The position numbers and the translations under genes were made by a program. DNA of 64,000 bases from Cylindrodendrum hubeiense (lineage: Eukaryota; Ascomycota; Sordariomycetes; Hypocreales; Nectriaceae): NCBI GenBank assembly GCA_014621425.1, contig JAANBB010000005.1, forward strand, positions 372,001-436,000. The letters run 5' to 3'. The notes below the pieces were generated by a model, which was given only the letters and a program-made list of their open reading frames with translations, had not been told where the DNA came from and did not search any database. Shown piece after piece: positions 11,134 to 22,146 of the stretch (the stretch's first letter is position 1; each line of letters opens with the position of its first letter).

Positions 11134-12084
11134 TCAAGTATTGAGCCCCATCAACTGGTTCAAGTACTCACCAAAACAGCCACTGTTCTCGACTGTAATT
11201 TCGGTCGAAAATGCACAAAAGAGATTGGTATACGCCCCGAACACGGGTGGGTGCAAGATGAATTGTCGAAGGAAAAAGGTTTTGATAGGGCCCTGAGTGC
11301 GCCAGAAATCCGAATCGAGGTGTCCCGGATTCAAGGCCACAGACACGACGCCGCTGCCCCTGTAACGATTGGCAAACTCCGAGGCCTGAAAGAAATTACC
11401 AATTTTGCTGATACAGTACTTGTGAAACGAGGACGTGTTGATGTGATAGTCGAGATTGTCCACGAACTCTTTTGGGCTGACACCCTCTACTGCTGATGAT
11501 GACGTCCACACGATGCGGACAGTGTTAGGTGGTGAGTTCTTAGCAGTTGAGATAAGAGTCGATGTCAGGAGCTTTGTGAAGAGAAATGGGCCAACACAGT
11601 TAACGCCGAGCTGCAGTTCGTAGCCCTGGGCCGTTTTCGATCCCTCTTCCGGGTAGCCAACCCCGGCGTTGTTGAACAGCAAGTGAAGATCATGCTCCTT
11701 ACTGAGAAACTTTTGCACGGACCCATTTATGCTAGTGAGATCGGCGAGATCCAGCAGGAGGAACGTCATTTTCCCACTCGACTTTCCGGGAATTGCAGCT
11801 TTGATACTTTCAATCGCCTTTCGAGTCTTCTCTTCAGAGCGTGCAGCAAGGTACACGTTGGCATTCTTAGAGTAAAGAATCTGGGCTATTTCCTTGCCGA
11901 CTCCGGTGTTGGAGCCAGTCACGATGCAAGTCTAGCGATTTGGTCAGAGAACGAGACTCCTCCATGCATCAGTGTAAAGTAAGTAGGACATGCTCACCTT
12001 GCCACTCAAATCTGGGACATCCTTTTCGGTAAACTTTGGTGACCCTGGGAACGCCTGCCCAAAGAAGCTCCTGAGGTTGTCCAT
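11134..12084 (-). CDS. Short-chain dehydrogenase/reductase (retinol dehydrogenase-like)
   Basis: Two exons (12084-11998, 11931-11134), 294 residues. The first exon gives MDNLRSFFGQAFPGSPKF; splicing joins SGK to TCIVTGSNTGVG, the cofactor loop (Thr34 to Gly41). NNAG is at 116-119 and the catalytic pair is Tyr201/Lys205 in YCISK. SDRs of this shape reduce or oxidise carbonyl/alcohol groups with NAD(P)H in the cytosol or at the ER face. The substrate is not predictable. The gene is on the same strand as the Zn2Cys6 gene downstream of it. A copy of the aaacccgcgg element found in that regulator's promoter lies 218 bp upstream of this start, suggesting shared control. Confidence 0.87.
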
Positions 12085-12301
12085 GAGAAATGATTTGAGT
12101 AAAGTAATATGAAAATCGATACAAAATGTTGAAAGATTATGCGGTTCGATATTGGGGGCGAGCTATTATCAGGAAGGAGGTAATTGAATGCAAACAAGAT
12201 TGGATGAGTGTTGCAGTTCCTAGAAAGGTTGATTGGCATGACAGTGCATTATAAAGGAACTGGCGAGCCAGAAATTAGCGATGACTGAGGTTTTGGCCAT
12301 G

Positions 12302-12311
12302 AAACCCGCGG
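12302..12311. promoter_or_regulatory. Third copy of aaacccgcgg, upstream of SDR
   Basis: This 10-mer is identical to both arms of the inverted repeat at 10268-10304. It lies 218 bp upstream of the SDR start at 12084. It is a single half-site here, not a palindrome. Confidence 0.4.
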
Positions 12312-12705
12312 GATTCGCAAATAAGGCCGGATGTTGCGGCTAAAGCCTTGATTGCGAACCAACTATCACACCTCACTGATTTACTAGCACTCCCGGATTA
12401 GGCAAAGCCGCTGCTGCTGTTACGTCATTATATTTAATCCCCATGGCTGCGTTCACTTTCACTGAAAGTGGATTGTACGTCATCTCATTTGGCCCAGTAC
12501 CTCTGCCATTCTCTTTTACTTGAAAGCGGACTTGGCCTTGTCCCCACGTTGGTATTTTTACATCAAGGGGATAATTCAAACATCTTGTTTAGTACCTCCC
12601 TTATAGTTCTTTGGCATTTGCCATGTTTATTTAACTACAACACTGTGGTGTTGAATAGGCGAGAGCACCCAATTTATCTTGTTTCAAAGATTGCGAGCTC
12701 TACCC
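12312..12705. other. Intergenic, no gene seen
   Basis: About 400 bp between the SDR promoter and the 3' end of the FAD oxidase. A 68-codon minus frame at 12373-12579 lacks an ATG and any motif. Confidence 0.4.
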
Positions 12706-14262
12706 CTAGAGCTTGAAATAACCCCTCCAAAGCCGCGCCAGCTTTCCCTGTGGATCCCATTTCCTGGCGATCCGCTTCAGCTTGCGCTCATTATTCTTGC
12801 CATACCGCCTCTGCACCTGCTGTGTGCTGCCTGCGTAGTTCATATACACGAACCCGTTGTACAGCCGGCGCTTCTTCGCCATGCTCTCAATGTTTGCAAT
12901 CAGCTGCCGCGAGCTTTCCTCGACGAGCGCGTCCAGCCGTGCGTCCTCCCACGACGTCGCCAGCTGCACTAACATCAAGGGTCCATCCGAAGGTTTCAGG
13001 CCGAACGTGTTGCCGCCGTTTTGCTGCATTGCGGTGATCACATTCACGGGGATAGGGTGGAAGATCAGGAACGGGACAATGCTGCTCCCGTTAGCGGCTG
13101 CAAACAGAATTTTATTGGAGGCTTCGAAGAGAGGCACGATGTCGAGGAGCAGAGACGCCGAGGTAGCAGAGACCGTCGTGTCCCACCATGTTTGCCGCGA
13201 GCCGTAGGGGATCCCGGGGATCCTAGACTGCGTCGACATGTTGGCGACTAGCGTCAAGCTGTCAATCGCCCCTGGGACGGACTGGAACGGGGCGAAAACT
13301 GAAGGTGTGCTCTCCGGTGGCGAAGGAACGGTGGCATGATAGAAGCTCGTGACCGCGATGTACCCACCACGGGGAGGCTCGTACGTTAAAAATAAGTATG
13401 AATGAGCCGCTGGATCATTCGGCAGGCCATCGACCGTCAAGCTCTGGAAACGCGGGATCAGTGTAGTGTTTAGCGCGCCCGGGAAGATCCGGTAGTTGGA
13501 CCACATATCGCCCTGTTCAAACGAAGCCAGGTCGAAGCGCGTCACGATGCCGAAATTCGAGCCCCCGCCACCGCGCAGTGCCCAGTACAAATCCGCGTTC
13601 GCTATTGGCGACGCATTGACGATATGGCCGGACGCAAGTACAACTTCGAAGCTGCGCACGTTGTCGCAGGCCCAACCCCTGAGGCCAGAGAAGTACGAGA
13701 TGCCGCCGCCGAGGAGCAGCCCGCCTACGCCGACGTCTGCGACACGCCCGCCCACGACGGCCAGCTTGAGCGGGTCGAGCGTCTCGGAGACGTTGATCCA
13801 ACGGTTGCCCGGGCCGACGGAGACGGTCTGGCGATCGGCTGAGACGGTGATGGCGTTCAGATACACCAGGTCGATGGTCACGCCGTTGGCGATGCTGGAG
13901 CTACCCGCGAAGGCCGTGTGCCCGCCACTTTTGACTGTGAATAGGGCGTTCCGCGATGTAAGGATCTTTATGACTTTTGAGACGGCCTCGGTGTTTCTTG
14001 GAGTCACAAAGCACCGTGGATGCACCTCACCTTGTCGATCTGACCAGTAGTTGCTGGCCTGAATATAGAGGGCGGTGTTGGGATACGCCACGTCAAGTGG
14101 AAAGGCTGCTGCGAGAGCAGCACACTGCGAGGCATGTCAATGATGGGCTTGGGCTGGTAGTGACAGTGTCCATACCGCATCGCCTGGATGGTCCAGAGCA
14201 TCCTTAGCTGCCGATATCAGCCCTCCTAGGCTGAGTGCGTACGTCAATTGGGAGACCCTCAT
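12706..14262 (-). CDS. Secreted FAD-linked oxidase (berberine bridge enzyme-like)
   Basis: Two exons (14262-14176, 14124-12706), 501 residues. The N-terminus MRVSQLTYALSLGGLISAA is a signal peptide. Intron 1 (51 bp) is in phase and joins HPGDA to CAALAAAFP. The FAD-binding domain (about 60-230) has VKSGGHT, whose His is the usual covalent FAD anchor, then VVGGRVADVGVGGLLLGGG and WALRGGGGSNFG. The C-terminal BBE segment YMNYAGS...YGKNNERKLKRIARKWDPQG is complete. The second covalent anchor of bicovalent enzymes, a Cys in the G-x-C stretch, is absent (VADVGVGG), so only single attachment through His is expected. Such enzymes oxidise sugars, alkaloids or polyketides outside or in the secretory path. 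Its promoter faces a damaged tandem array. Confidence 0.88.
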
Positions 14263-14474
14263 CCTGACGTTGACAATCACAGTGTCGTGGAGCTGTATCA
14301 GATGTTACCTCGACAGTCGATATTTGAGCCTCGAATGGAGACCTGGGAACCCAACAGAAAAAGGTTGAGTTAAATACGCAAAAGGAAGGCTGGAAGCATG
14401 GCTTATTACCCATTAGATTGACTAAGCACGCGTTACTAGCAGCTCTAGGCTCTCGATGGCCATTGGAGAAGTTG

Positions 14475-15290
14475 TCTCATCTCCGTACGCCACTTTCCAT
14501 GAACTCCGGATAATACTACCACGTCATCGGTCGACATCAATATGACGTGCTAGTGAGACCTTTCGTAACTAAGAACAACTACCTACAACTACTTGTCCTT
14601 GTATATACAATTGAACAGATCACATCAATTATTATTATGACTGCTCCTCTTGTACTTATTATCGGCTGTGGTATTGCGGGCCCTGTGTTGGGGACCTTTC
14701 TCAAGTGCAAAGGGTATAGCCCTATTGTATTTGAAAAGGTGTCTGAACTTGGTGATACTGGGGTATTGTTGATGCTTATATTAAATAGTTATCTTATCTC
14801 TATATAATATATTCTATGAACTCCGGATAATATTACTTACTATATTATCAATTGATATTAATATAAGATACTAGTAAGATCTTTTATAAACAAGAATAAC
14901 TACAACTATTTATTCTTATATATATAATTAAATAGATTTTATTAATTATTATTATAACTGCTCCTATTATACGTACTATCAGCTATACTTACAGGCCCTA
15001 TATTGGAGACCTTTCTCAAGTGCAAAGGGTACAGCCCCATTGTATTTGAAAAGGTATCTGAACTTAGCGACGCTAGGGTATCATTGATGCTCATATCAAA
15101 TAGTGACCTCATCTTCATACGCCACATTCCATAAACTCCAGACAATACTACCACATCATCGGTCGACATCAATATGACGTGCCAGTGAGACCCTTAACAA
15201 CTAAGAACAACCATGACTATTTGTCCTTGCATACACAATTGAACAGACTACATCAATTATCATCATGGCTGCTCTTTTGTACTTATCATC
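14475..15290 (+). repeat. Three tandem copies of a ~316-bp unit, RIP-like mutated
   Basis: Unit A 14475-14791, unit B 14792-15106, partial unit C 15107-15290. All carry the same promoter-like stretch, for example the shared gaactccgga in A and B, and lead into the ATG region of a FAD monooxygenase. Where A and C read CGGTCGACATCAATATGACG, B reads CAATTGATATTAATATAAGA: every change is C-to-T or G-to-A. The damage spans the end of A and most of B (about 14750-15000) and fades toward both outer ends. That is the pattern left by repeat-induced point mutation on tandem copies in ascomycetes. Confidence 0.85.
14637..14807 (+). pseudogene. Truncated FAD-dependent monooxygenase N-terminus
   Basis: The ATG at 14637 starts MTAPLVLIIGCGIAGPVLG, a clear Rossmann FAD motif (G-C-G-I-A-G), followed by FLKCKGYSPIVFEK. 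After about 45 residues the frame runs into mutated sequence and ends at 14807. Unit B keeps the same region with a lost ATG and broken glycines; unit C keeps only the ATG (15265) and a few codons. No catalytic part of the monooxygenase exists nearby, so only the 5' end was duplicated or the rest was lost. Confidence 0.8.
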
Positions 15291-15644
15291 CACGATAGAC
15301 AGCTGGATACTCCGTCATTTGCTCGTGGTTAATCACGATAAAGGTTTCCCAGTCAAAACCTGACGACGTGCGCCACTGACGTCCGCTGCAACTCTGGTGT
15401 GCTGTCGACGCAGGAATGGCAAAGGGCCAGAGGGAATACGAGACGTTAACAGCCAATGCAACTTCGTAAACGAGTCTGACCGGAGAAGCCAGTCTCATCT
15501 CCGCATCTCGGAATCCCACCGGCTGACGGCATTAGTCCGCCCATCTACCATTTCCCATCTCCGAGACACCCAGTCCACTATTCCTTTGCCCAAATGGCCA
15601 TGTCCGAAGATCACGCGGAGTCGCCGAGAAGCTAGTCGGACCAT
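15291..15644. other. Upstream region of the next regulator
   Basis: About 350 bp from the break of the tandem array to the regulator start. A minus frame of 77 codons (15519-15286, from an ATG) ends in WETFIVINHEQMTEYPAVYRG-like sequence. I do not recognise it; it could be a gene remnant cut by the array. Confidence 0.3.
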
Positions 15645-17970
15645 ATGGCCCAGGACCAGGACTCCAGCAACAAGCCTCCAAGACGGGGAGGCGGCAAGAG
15701 GACTCCGCTCAGCTGTTTGGCCTGTCGACAGCACAAGCTCCGATGCGATCGCCGTGTTCCCTGCGGCACCTGCATTCACTATCGGCGGGAGGCACAATGC
15801 CATGAGAACCCCGCGCCTCCTCGTCGACGAGCTGCGGCCTCGGCGCAGCAGGAGATTGGAGAGCAGTCATCCTCTACGGGCATCGCTATCTACAATGGCT
15901 ATGATCTGCAAGGCCATGCTCTGCAAGTTCACGCTCTGCAAGGTCATGCTCTGCAAGCTAGGGAACTCGCTGTATCGACAGCTCGCAGCGAGCATGCTGA
16001 GTATGTAGGAACGGCGCCCACAGCACACAATGCACATACGCATACACCGTTGTATTTAAATGGCCATTTAACATTGGCAAGGCTGCTTGGGCTTAACGCT
16101 GACATGAATGGGATTCCCTTGCCTTCCCTCCAACAGGTTTTGGCTGAGGCAAGCCGTTCGAAGCCACCGTCGTCCTGGTGGAGTTTCCTCGATATTCAGC
16201 ACCGAAAGCGTGTCTGTAGACAGCAACTTGCTTCTATTCTGCCATCACGTTCACAGTGCGATCTCCTCACAAATTATTATCTCGAACATATCAATTGGAT
16301 CTTCCAGACAATACATGTCCCTTCTTTCCGCCGCACCTATGACAGGTTTTGGGAAGCCGGAATTGAACAGGCTGATCTCATCTGGCTCTCGCTTCTCTTC
16401 ACTGCCATTTCTGTCAGCGCACTGTATGTTCCGCTTGAAAGTGTTGAGTTAGTTGGATGTCCAAGAGACGCCATTCGTCATCTCGCTCATGTCTGGCATT
16501 TGTCGTCTCAGCGCGCACTTCGAGCTGCCGACTACGAGGCTCGACCATGTCTCACACAGCTTCAAACCTTTTCCATTACTCAATTGTACTGGTACGCAAC
16601 AAACAATATTGAAACATTGAACTCGTAAGCTATAATCTGCAAAAATACAGCAAATGCCTCAACGTTCCTAGCTAACAATCTGGGAGGCACCTTGGGCAAG
16701 CTGTCCGCAATGCACAGGCCATCGGCCTCGATAGAGACACGACCCCATCCACCTGCCTTGAAGAGGAGATGAGACACCGCATTTGGTGGGACTTGGTAGA
16801 TGCTGATACGTGAGAAAACACCCTTTGTCTTTAACTTCTTTTCACTTGCTTACTCGTTCATGTAGGTTTCAGACGATATGCCTAGATCGAGAGCCATTGA
16901 TAAGGCTAAAAGACCCTGGCGTCCCATTGCCTCTGAATTGCGACGACAGCGATATGACGGAATCAGCTATTAATCCAAGGCCGCTTGATGAGCCTACAGT
17001 CATGAGCATGAATATTTACAGAGCGCAAGTGTTTCAAATCCTGAATCGGCATTTCTGCACCACAAATGGAGACTGTCTCCAATCTCTTGAAAGCGTTCGC
17101 CTCATAGATGCCGAGATTCTTGATATTTTCCCGAAATTACCTTGGTACTTTCAGCTTGACGAAAATGGAAAACCGCCACAGCTGCCTGATCCATTGTATG
17201 AGATTCTTACGTGGCAGAACCACGTACTCCGCACATGCGTGAGCACTCAGCGGATTCGGATGTACCGTCCATTTCTTGCGGATCGCATGGGTGACGCGTG
17301 GGAAAACGTTGTCAAGGCTGCGGATGATGCCTTGGTTGTCTACCGCACCCTGCGAACGCACACAACAACCACATCGAATCAAAAGTTCTTCGCACAGGCC
17401 TATCAAATGTTTTCCGTAGCTGTCACGGTCCCATCCTTGCTATTAGTCGAAGGGTCTTTGCCCATACCGAATGTGTACACACAGATCAAGGACATGGCCA
17501 TGGACTTAAAGATACTCGAGGTTCAGGGATGCCCAGTCCCGATAGCCACTCACGGCCGGCAGATTCTCCTCAAGATGCTATCCCTCTTTGACAGCAGATG
17601 GAATAATCCAACATCAACCACAGATCCCGAAGAGCTTATTCCTGATCTTTCTATTATTCTTGGAGGTGAAAACAGAACACGTGCTTATATGAACCGTCTG
17701 TCGTCCCAAACACATCCAATTACTCCCACGACAACAATCACAGCTACCCAAGAGCAATTATCGCCAAGCGAGGCAGAACCTGGATTGGAAAGCACTGTAG
17801 CAAGTAACGCGGTGGGTGAAAGGGAGTTTTCGCCCCAATCATTGGTAGATTCGTCGTGGGGAGGCATGATGGGTGCCGTAGATCCGGAAATTTCCTTAGA
17901 AGATATTTGTCCTCCGGATTTGCTGAATTGGGATATGTCAGGACTTCTTGCAGACGCGCAAGGTAAATAA
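15645..17970 (+). CDS. Zn2Cys6 transcription factor
   Basis: Three exons (15645-16624, 16687-16809, 16866-17970), 735 residues. The zinc cluster has Cys24, Cys27, Cys34, Cys40, Cys43 and Cys52 (CLACRQHKLRC...CGTC), flanked by basic residues. The fungal-specific domain covers about 180-500; splicing joins TLNS to HLGQAVRNAQAIGLDRD and then DADT to FQTICLDREP, the usual order in this domain. Intron 1 has a CTAAC branch site 12 bp before its acceptor. Residues about 88-106 hold a short repeat, LQ(G/V)HA, coded by 15-bp repeats. The C-terminal 130 residues are Ser/Thr-rich and acidic, fitting an activation region. It lies upstream of the RidA gene on the same strand. Confidence 0.85.
15904..15960 (+). 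repeat. 15-bp coding minisatellite in the regulator gene
   Basis: Between three and four copies of a 15-bp unit around ctgcaaggtcatgct encode LQGHA / LQVHA. The repeat lies between the zinc cluster and the main domain and keeps the frame. Confidence 0.7.
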
Positions 17971-18586
17971 AAAACGAGACTTCAGCTACCCTACATCTAA
18001 AAAGTCACCCTGAAACCGTTGAGTTTAAGGATATTATTCAGTCCATGGACCACCACATAGCAGCAGTTTAGAATCATCTCATTTAGCCCGAACCTCCCGC
18101 TTTTGAACAGTCTGCTTGGCAAACGCCACGTAATTGCTTACTTCCCCGCGAAGCTTAGGGACTCCCTTTCCCCCATGTCGAGCAGGATATCCACCCTCGG
18201 GTGAGTTTTTCGGGGTAGATCCACCAGAGCAAGAGAAGTTCCCCACAATCAACATTCACCGCGAGCGAACAAGGAAATAAACCTGATAGTTAATGACCAA
18301 GCAAGGCAATTGGATGCGGGGTTTTCGTCCTCGGGTGAGTCCATCGGGAATACGTCTATAGAGCAAGCCTTCCCGGACTATTGGTAATCACTGCGGGCAA
18401 ACCAGAAAAAGATCTTCGGATAAGCAATGTATTGTATTGAAGCGCTCGGAACCGGCCGTGGAAGAAAGCAACATAAACCAAAAGCGCAGCACCTTCCCGC
18501 AAACCATTAGGTATTACATTTCTTCTAACAAACAAACGACAACGCATACTGTCTCAACTGACTATCTATTCTTACCATCGAACGAC
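17971..18586. other. Upstream region of the RidA gene
   Basis: About 600 bp, promoter and 5' leader of the RidA-family gene, with two copies of cctcgggtgagt (18195-18206 and 18329-18340). No other gene seen. Confidence 0.5.
18195..18340. promoter_or_regulatory. Two direct copies of cctcgggtgagt
   Basis: The identical 12-mer at 18195-18206 and 18329-18340 lies 250-390 bp upstream of the RidA start. In both copies tcggg follows after a few bases. CCTCGG/CGG-type words are typical Zn2Cys6 targets, and two such regulators flank this gene. Function is inferred. Confidence 0.45.
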
Positions 18587-19074
18587 ATGTCTCATCTAAA
18601 GTACTACGCAGCCCCGGCGGCATCAACGGAGTTCATGGGGTATGACCTTTCTAAATATGCGAATGCCGTGCGGGTCGGCGATCGTATTGAGCTTCAAGGT
18701 CACCGTAAGGCAAACTCCCCTCAAGAATAGAATGCAGCGACCGCGAGAAACAATCCGTCCTAACAATTCGATCAGCCGGAAGCGATCCGAACACGCAAGC
18801 ACTCCCCCCAGGCGGCGCAGAGGCGGAATTTGCACAAGCCTTCAAGAACGTGGACACCACTCTCAAGGTTGCGGGTGGAAAAGGATGGTCCCAGGTCTTC
18901 AAAGTGATGGCATTTTTCGGCCAATATAACGATGAGAACCTCGCCATCTTTATGAAAGAGTTTGAGAAGTGGTGTCCGGACCACAAGCCGATTTTGAGCG
19001 TCTACATTGTTAAGTTGGTCTTGCCAGAGATGCGCATCGAGTTGGAAGTCTCAGCGCACGACCCGGCGGCGTAG
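18587..19074 (+). CDS. RidA (YjgF/YER057c/UK114) family protein
   Basis: Two exons (18587-18704, 18776-19074), 138 residues, the usual length of the family. RidA proteins hydrolyse reactive enamine/imine intermediates released by PLP enzymes; relatives act on unstable intermediates in pyrimidine breakdown. Visible family features are the SHLKYYA start, VRVGDRIELQG, then FKNVDTTLKVAGGKGWSQVFKV and the C-terminal LPEMRIELEVSAHDP. The usual Arg in the LPEM-x-(I/V)E region is present (MRIELE). Intron 1 (18705-18775) has a CTAAC branch site and is in phase (LQGH-PGSDPNTQ). The permease, regulator, deaminase and oxygenase genes follow, so detoxifying a product of N-heterocycle breakdown would fit. 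Confidence 0.88.
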
Positions 19075-19834
19075 GTGGCTCTCTCTGTGAGCAAAATAAC
19101 CGATGGCTGCGAAGAAGACCCGCTATGCATCTATAAATTTATCGTATTGAATCCAAAGATGCTGAGTTCAACACTGTGTTCGTCAAATTATCTTAGGGCC
19201 GATGTATGAACGTGTGAAGAGACAGATTTGTTCCTGTCTCGGTGTACTGCTATTACATCCCCTGGGTCAGGTATAGCAAAAGAATGGAGACCCGATCTCA
19301 AGGATATCAATGCTGCCCATGTCTGTACTCTACATGTGTGCTTGTGCACTGTCTGATCGAGCACAAATTTTACCCCTTGCTACGCTATCACTTGTTTCTT
19401 GGAAGTGAGTTCTGCTGCGAGCCAATTTGATTCAGTATAGGGGTAATAATCACATAAAATATGGCCACAAGCTGTGTAGTATTTGTTCAGGTAACACTTT
19501 TTGAACACAACTCGGAATCTGTATTATCAACACCTCTGTAGAATAATATCTCGGCATTAGGAATACTGTCCTGACCGCCAATAAGTCACTGAGCAATTCT
19601 GTGTCCATGCTATGCGTATGCAGAACGCTTGGTCACTACGAAAGTCAACTTCAGCCTGTTCATCGTTCATTCTGCGAAAGACATATCGATTTCGACTAAA
19701 CTAGCTGCCACTGATCACCTTCAACTCCAAATGTATCATATGATGTTCTGCACTACGTTCTTCCGTAGACGATGCGTGACAAGCTCGCAAACGAACGCCA
19801 TCTTGATGGAATCGCAGCTGATCGGTGACTGGAT
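19075..19834. other. Intergenic between convergent genes
   Basis: About 760 bp of 3' flank between the RidA gene and the permease. Nothing beyond short chance frames. Confidence 0.45.
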
Positions 19835-21618
19835 TTAACGGCCAAATCTTTTGATCTCAAAATGCCGTAGAATTGGATAGAGTACGATACAAGTGGTGGC
19901 GGAAATAAAGGGCCCAACATCACCCCCGTAATCCCCTATTAGTTTCGCTAGCGGGCCAGTATACTAAAATGGCATATTAGCAGAGCACAAGAACCACCAA
20001 CGAATACGTCACACAATATGAATGCTTCACTTACCCAGGTTTGGGCCATTCCCAAGAAGGTGAGTGCGTAGCCAACCCACATGGTAGTCACACCAGCCAA
20101 CCCAAGTGGCATGGCCTTGCTATCTTGCCATCCCTCTGCGTTGTACCCACCCAAGCGTGGCCGGAAAATGAAATGCTCCAGAGCCATACAGCCCACAAAT
20201 AATAACACCCAGTACCCAAGGAGAGCAGTGAAATTGGATAATATGGCCAAAAGTGAGTTCTGCCCTCCCCAGGCAAGTCCAAGAATGATTCCTGCGACGA
20301 GTGTGTTCCAGATGAAGTGCGGAATGACCTGGAAATATGTGCCAAGCAGTTGCATAGAAATACCCGATGAGTAAATTTGGGCAGACTGGCCAGCAACTAT
20401 AGGTATTTTGTCAGTGACTATAGCGGGAGCGAAGACGGGAGAGATTTTCGTACTGAAGCTGAGAGCAAATATAACAGATACAAACGTCGCCCATGCATCA
20501 GGATGGATAAAGTATGATACAACGCCGCCGATACTCTGCGCGTTGAAGATGGTAAAAAATTCCGGATTTGACACGTAGATGCCGCCAATCTCAGCTCCCA
20601 GGGGAAAAACCAGGCACCATGGCAGAATTGTACCGAGGTAGGTGTAGATGAAAACCTTCAACTTGCTGACGTCGGCGCGATACTGAACGTAGAAATCTCC
20701 CGAGAAAGTGGACCATGAAATCGTGCTCCCAAATACAATAGAGAAGTAACTAAGGCATCCAGCAGTGTGCGTCATGCCCTCTGCATAGCGGTGAGTTGGT
20801 TCCGGATTGAAGAACGGTCTGGCCACGACGAAGACATTTATGAGAAGACTAAAGACGATTATCCAGGAGTACTGATTGTATAAGTGTATGGCTCTTAACC
20901 CCAGAACGGAGAGAAACCAAGAAACGGCCGTGATGACGATGATGCCGATAGCAGTATTGACCTTGCCACCGGAGATGGTTGAGATGAGTTGACCACCAGC
21001 AATGGACGTGGGTACCGCGTAGCCAACTTCGATGACGACGTTCATGATTGAGCAAAGCTTCGCGCCCCAGATGCCGAAGGTGAAGCGAGACACGGCAATT
21101 TGACGCAAGCCTGTTGGTGGGCATAAGGTAGCCGAGAAGGCAGGCCCAAGAGCCCCAAGCATGGTTGCAACGAGGCCGATGAGGATGGCTTCGACTACGG
21201 ACAGTCCATACAGCCCGGACCCGATGACACCCGACACGAGAACGCCGGGATTCATGTTGATGGCGAACCAGAACGTCGCCATCTAAAGAATTGAGTCAGC
21301 CGCAAGCTATTTGGCAGATGGAGTTTGGCGGATACGCACCGTGAGAGAGTTCAGCTCAATTCTTTGGTCGGGGGGAATTCGCTCTGCGCCCACAGTATCG
21401 ACGCCGGCGTGCTTCTGGAGCCATAAATCGCCGCGGTGAAGAAATCGAAGGAAGCCATATTTGGCACGCAGTTTCACGATGTGATCGGTGGCAGAACTCG
21501 ACACGGTCCCATCGGCAATACTGACGTCGTCGTTGGCCATCGTGTCATCGTGTTCGGTGACATTGGTTTCAGCCTTGGCCTTGGCTGCCTCGTAATCGAT
21601 AGCACTCGTCTCCATCAT
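19835..21618 (-). CDS. NCS1-family nucleobase/cytosine-purine permease
   Basis: Three exons (21618-21340, 21282-20035, 19963-19835), 551 residues. NCS1 permeases import purines, cytosine, uracil, allantoin or related vitamins with cations across the plasma membrane. A polar N-terminal part (1-85) with GVDTVGAERIPPDQR is typical of the fungal purine-cytosine (Fcy) branch. Twelve hydrophobic segments follow, with NPGVLVSGVIG in helix 1, the ATMLGALGPAFSATLCPPTGLRQ region and GSTISWSTFSGDFYVQY. The last exon gives YTGPLAKLIGDYGGDVGPF; leaving intron 2 unspliced would put an odd tail on the protein. The gene is divergent from a Zn2Cys6 gene (22147), separated by 530 bp. Substrate within the family is not certain, but purine or cytosine fits the neighbouring deaminase. 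Confidence 0.9.
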
Positions 21619-22146
21619 TTTGGCGTTGATACCATTGGGACCGTGTTGTTGAGATGGCAGTGGCCCAGATATATATGTGCTGCTCGCGAATTGGAGTCGT
21701 AATTTCTAGCACTTGAGTGGCGTCCATGACCGTGCATTCAGGAGCAAGGCTTGCCGTTCCAAATCAGGTAACTTAGATTGGACGGTCAGACGCAGATAGA
21801 GATAGAGAGATAGATAGATAGCCGAGACCTTTGCTGTGGTCTCGGGTATGGCTGGTGGCGGAGCGATACCTGAAGAGGACTAGAACTCCGCGGGCCCAAT
21901 CACCGTCCTGGTATGCTTCGGGCGAGATATCGGACATTCCCCGCAAACAAGTGGCTATCGCTACGCAGCTTATCTTTGATATCCGCGTAACCTGTCTCAT
22001 CGGATTGGCTCACTGTTGTTTGTTCGCGTCGTCGGCTGGCGCCGTGCATGATGGAATCCGCCATTCTCCGCTCTCTCCACACTCCGCGTCCTCGTCCCCA
22101 TCTCCTCTTTCTATACCCTGTTTGGCCTGACTTTAAGGCGCACGAT
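21619..22146. other. Divergent promoter, permease / regulator
   Basis: About 530 bp shared by the permease (minus) and the regulator (plus). It holds a GATA-rich microsatellite (21794-21820). If the regulator starts at the earlier ATG (22048), the shared part is shorter. Confidence 0.5.
21794..21820. repeat. GATA/GAGATA microsatellite in divergent promoter
   Basis: Repeats of agata and gagata in a row. GATA words are binding sites of AreA-type nitrogen regulators in fungi. A role in nitrogen control of the permease is possible, but simple repeats also arise by chance. Confidence 0.5.

Noticed and set aside
13496..14050. Long plus-strand frame (184 codons) opposite the FAD oxidase
   Set aside because: It is antisense to a clearly coding exon, has no motif, and its length follows from the high GC of that exon.
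15397..16008. 203-codon frame overlapping the start of a regulator gene
   Set aside because: Arg/Ser/Pro-rich composition is that of an off-frame reading; the zinc cluster lies in the other frame.
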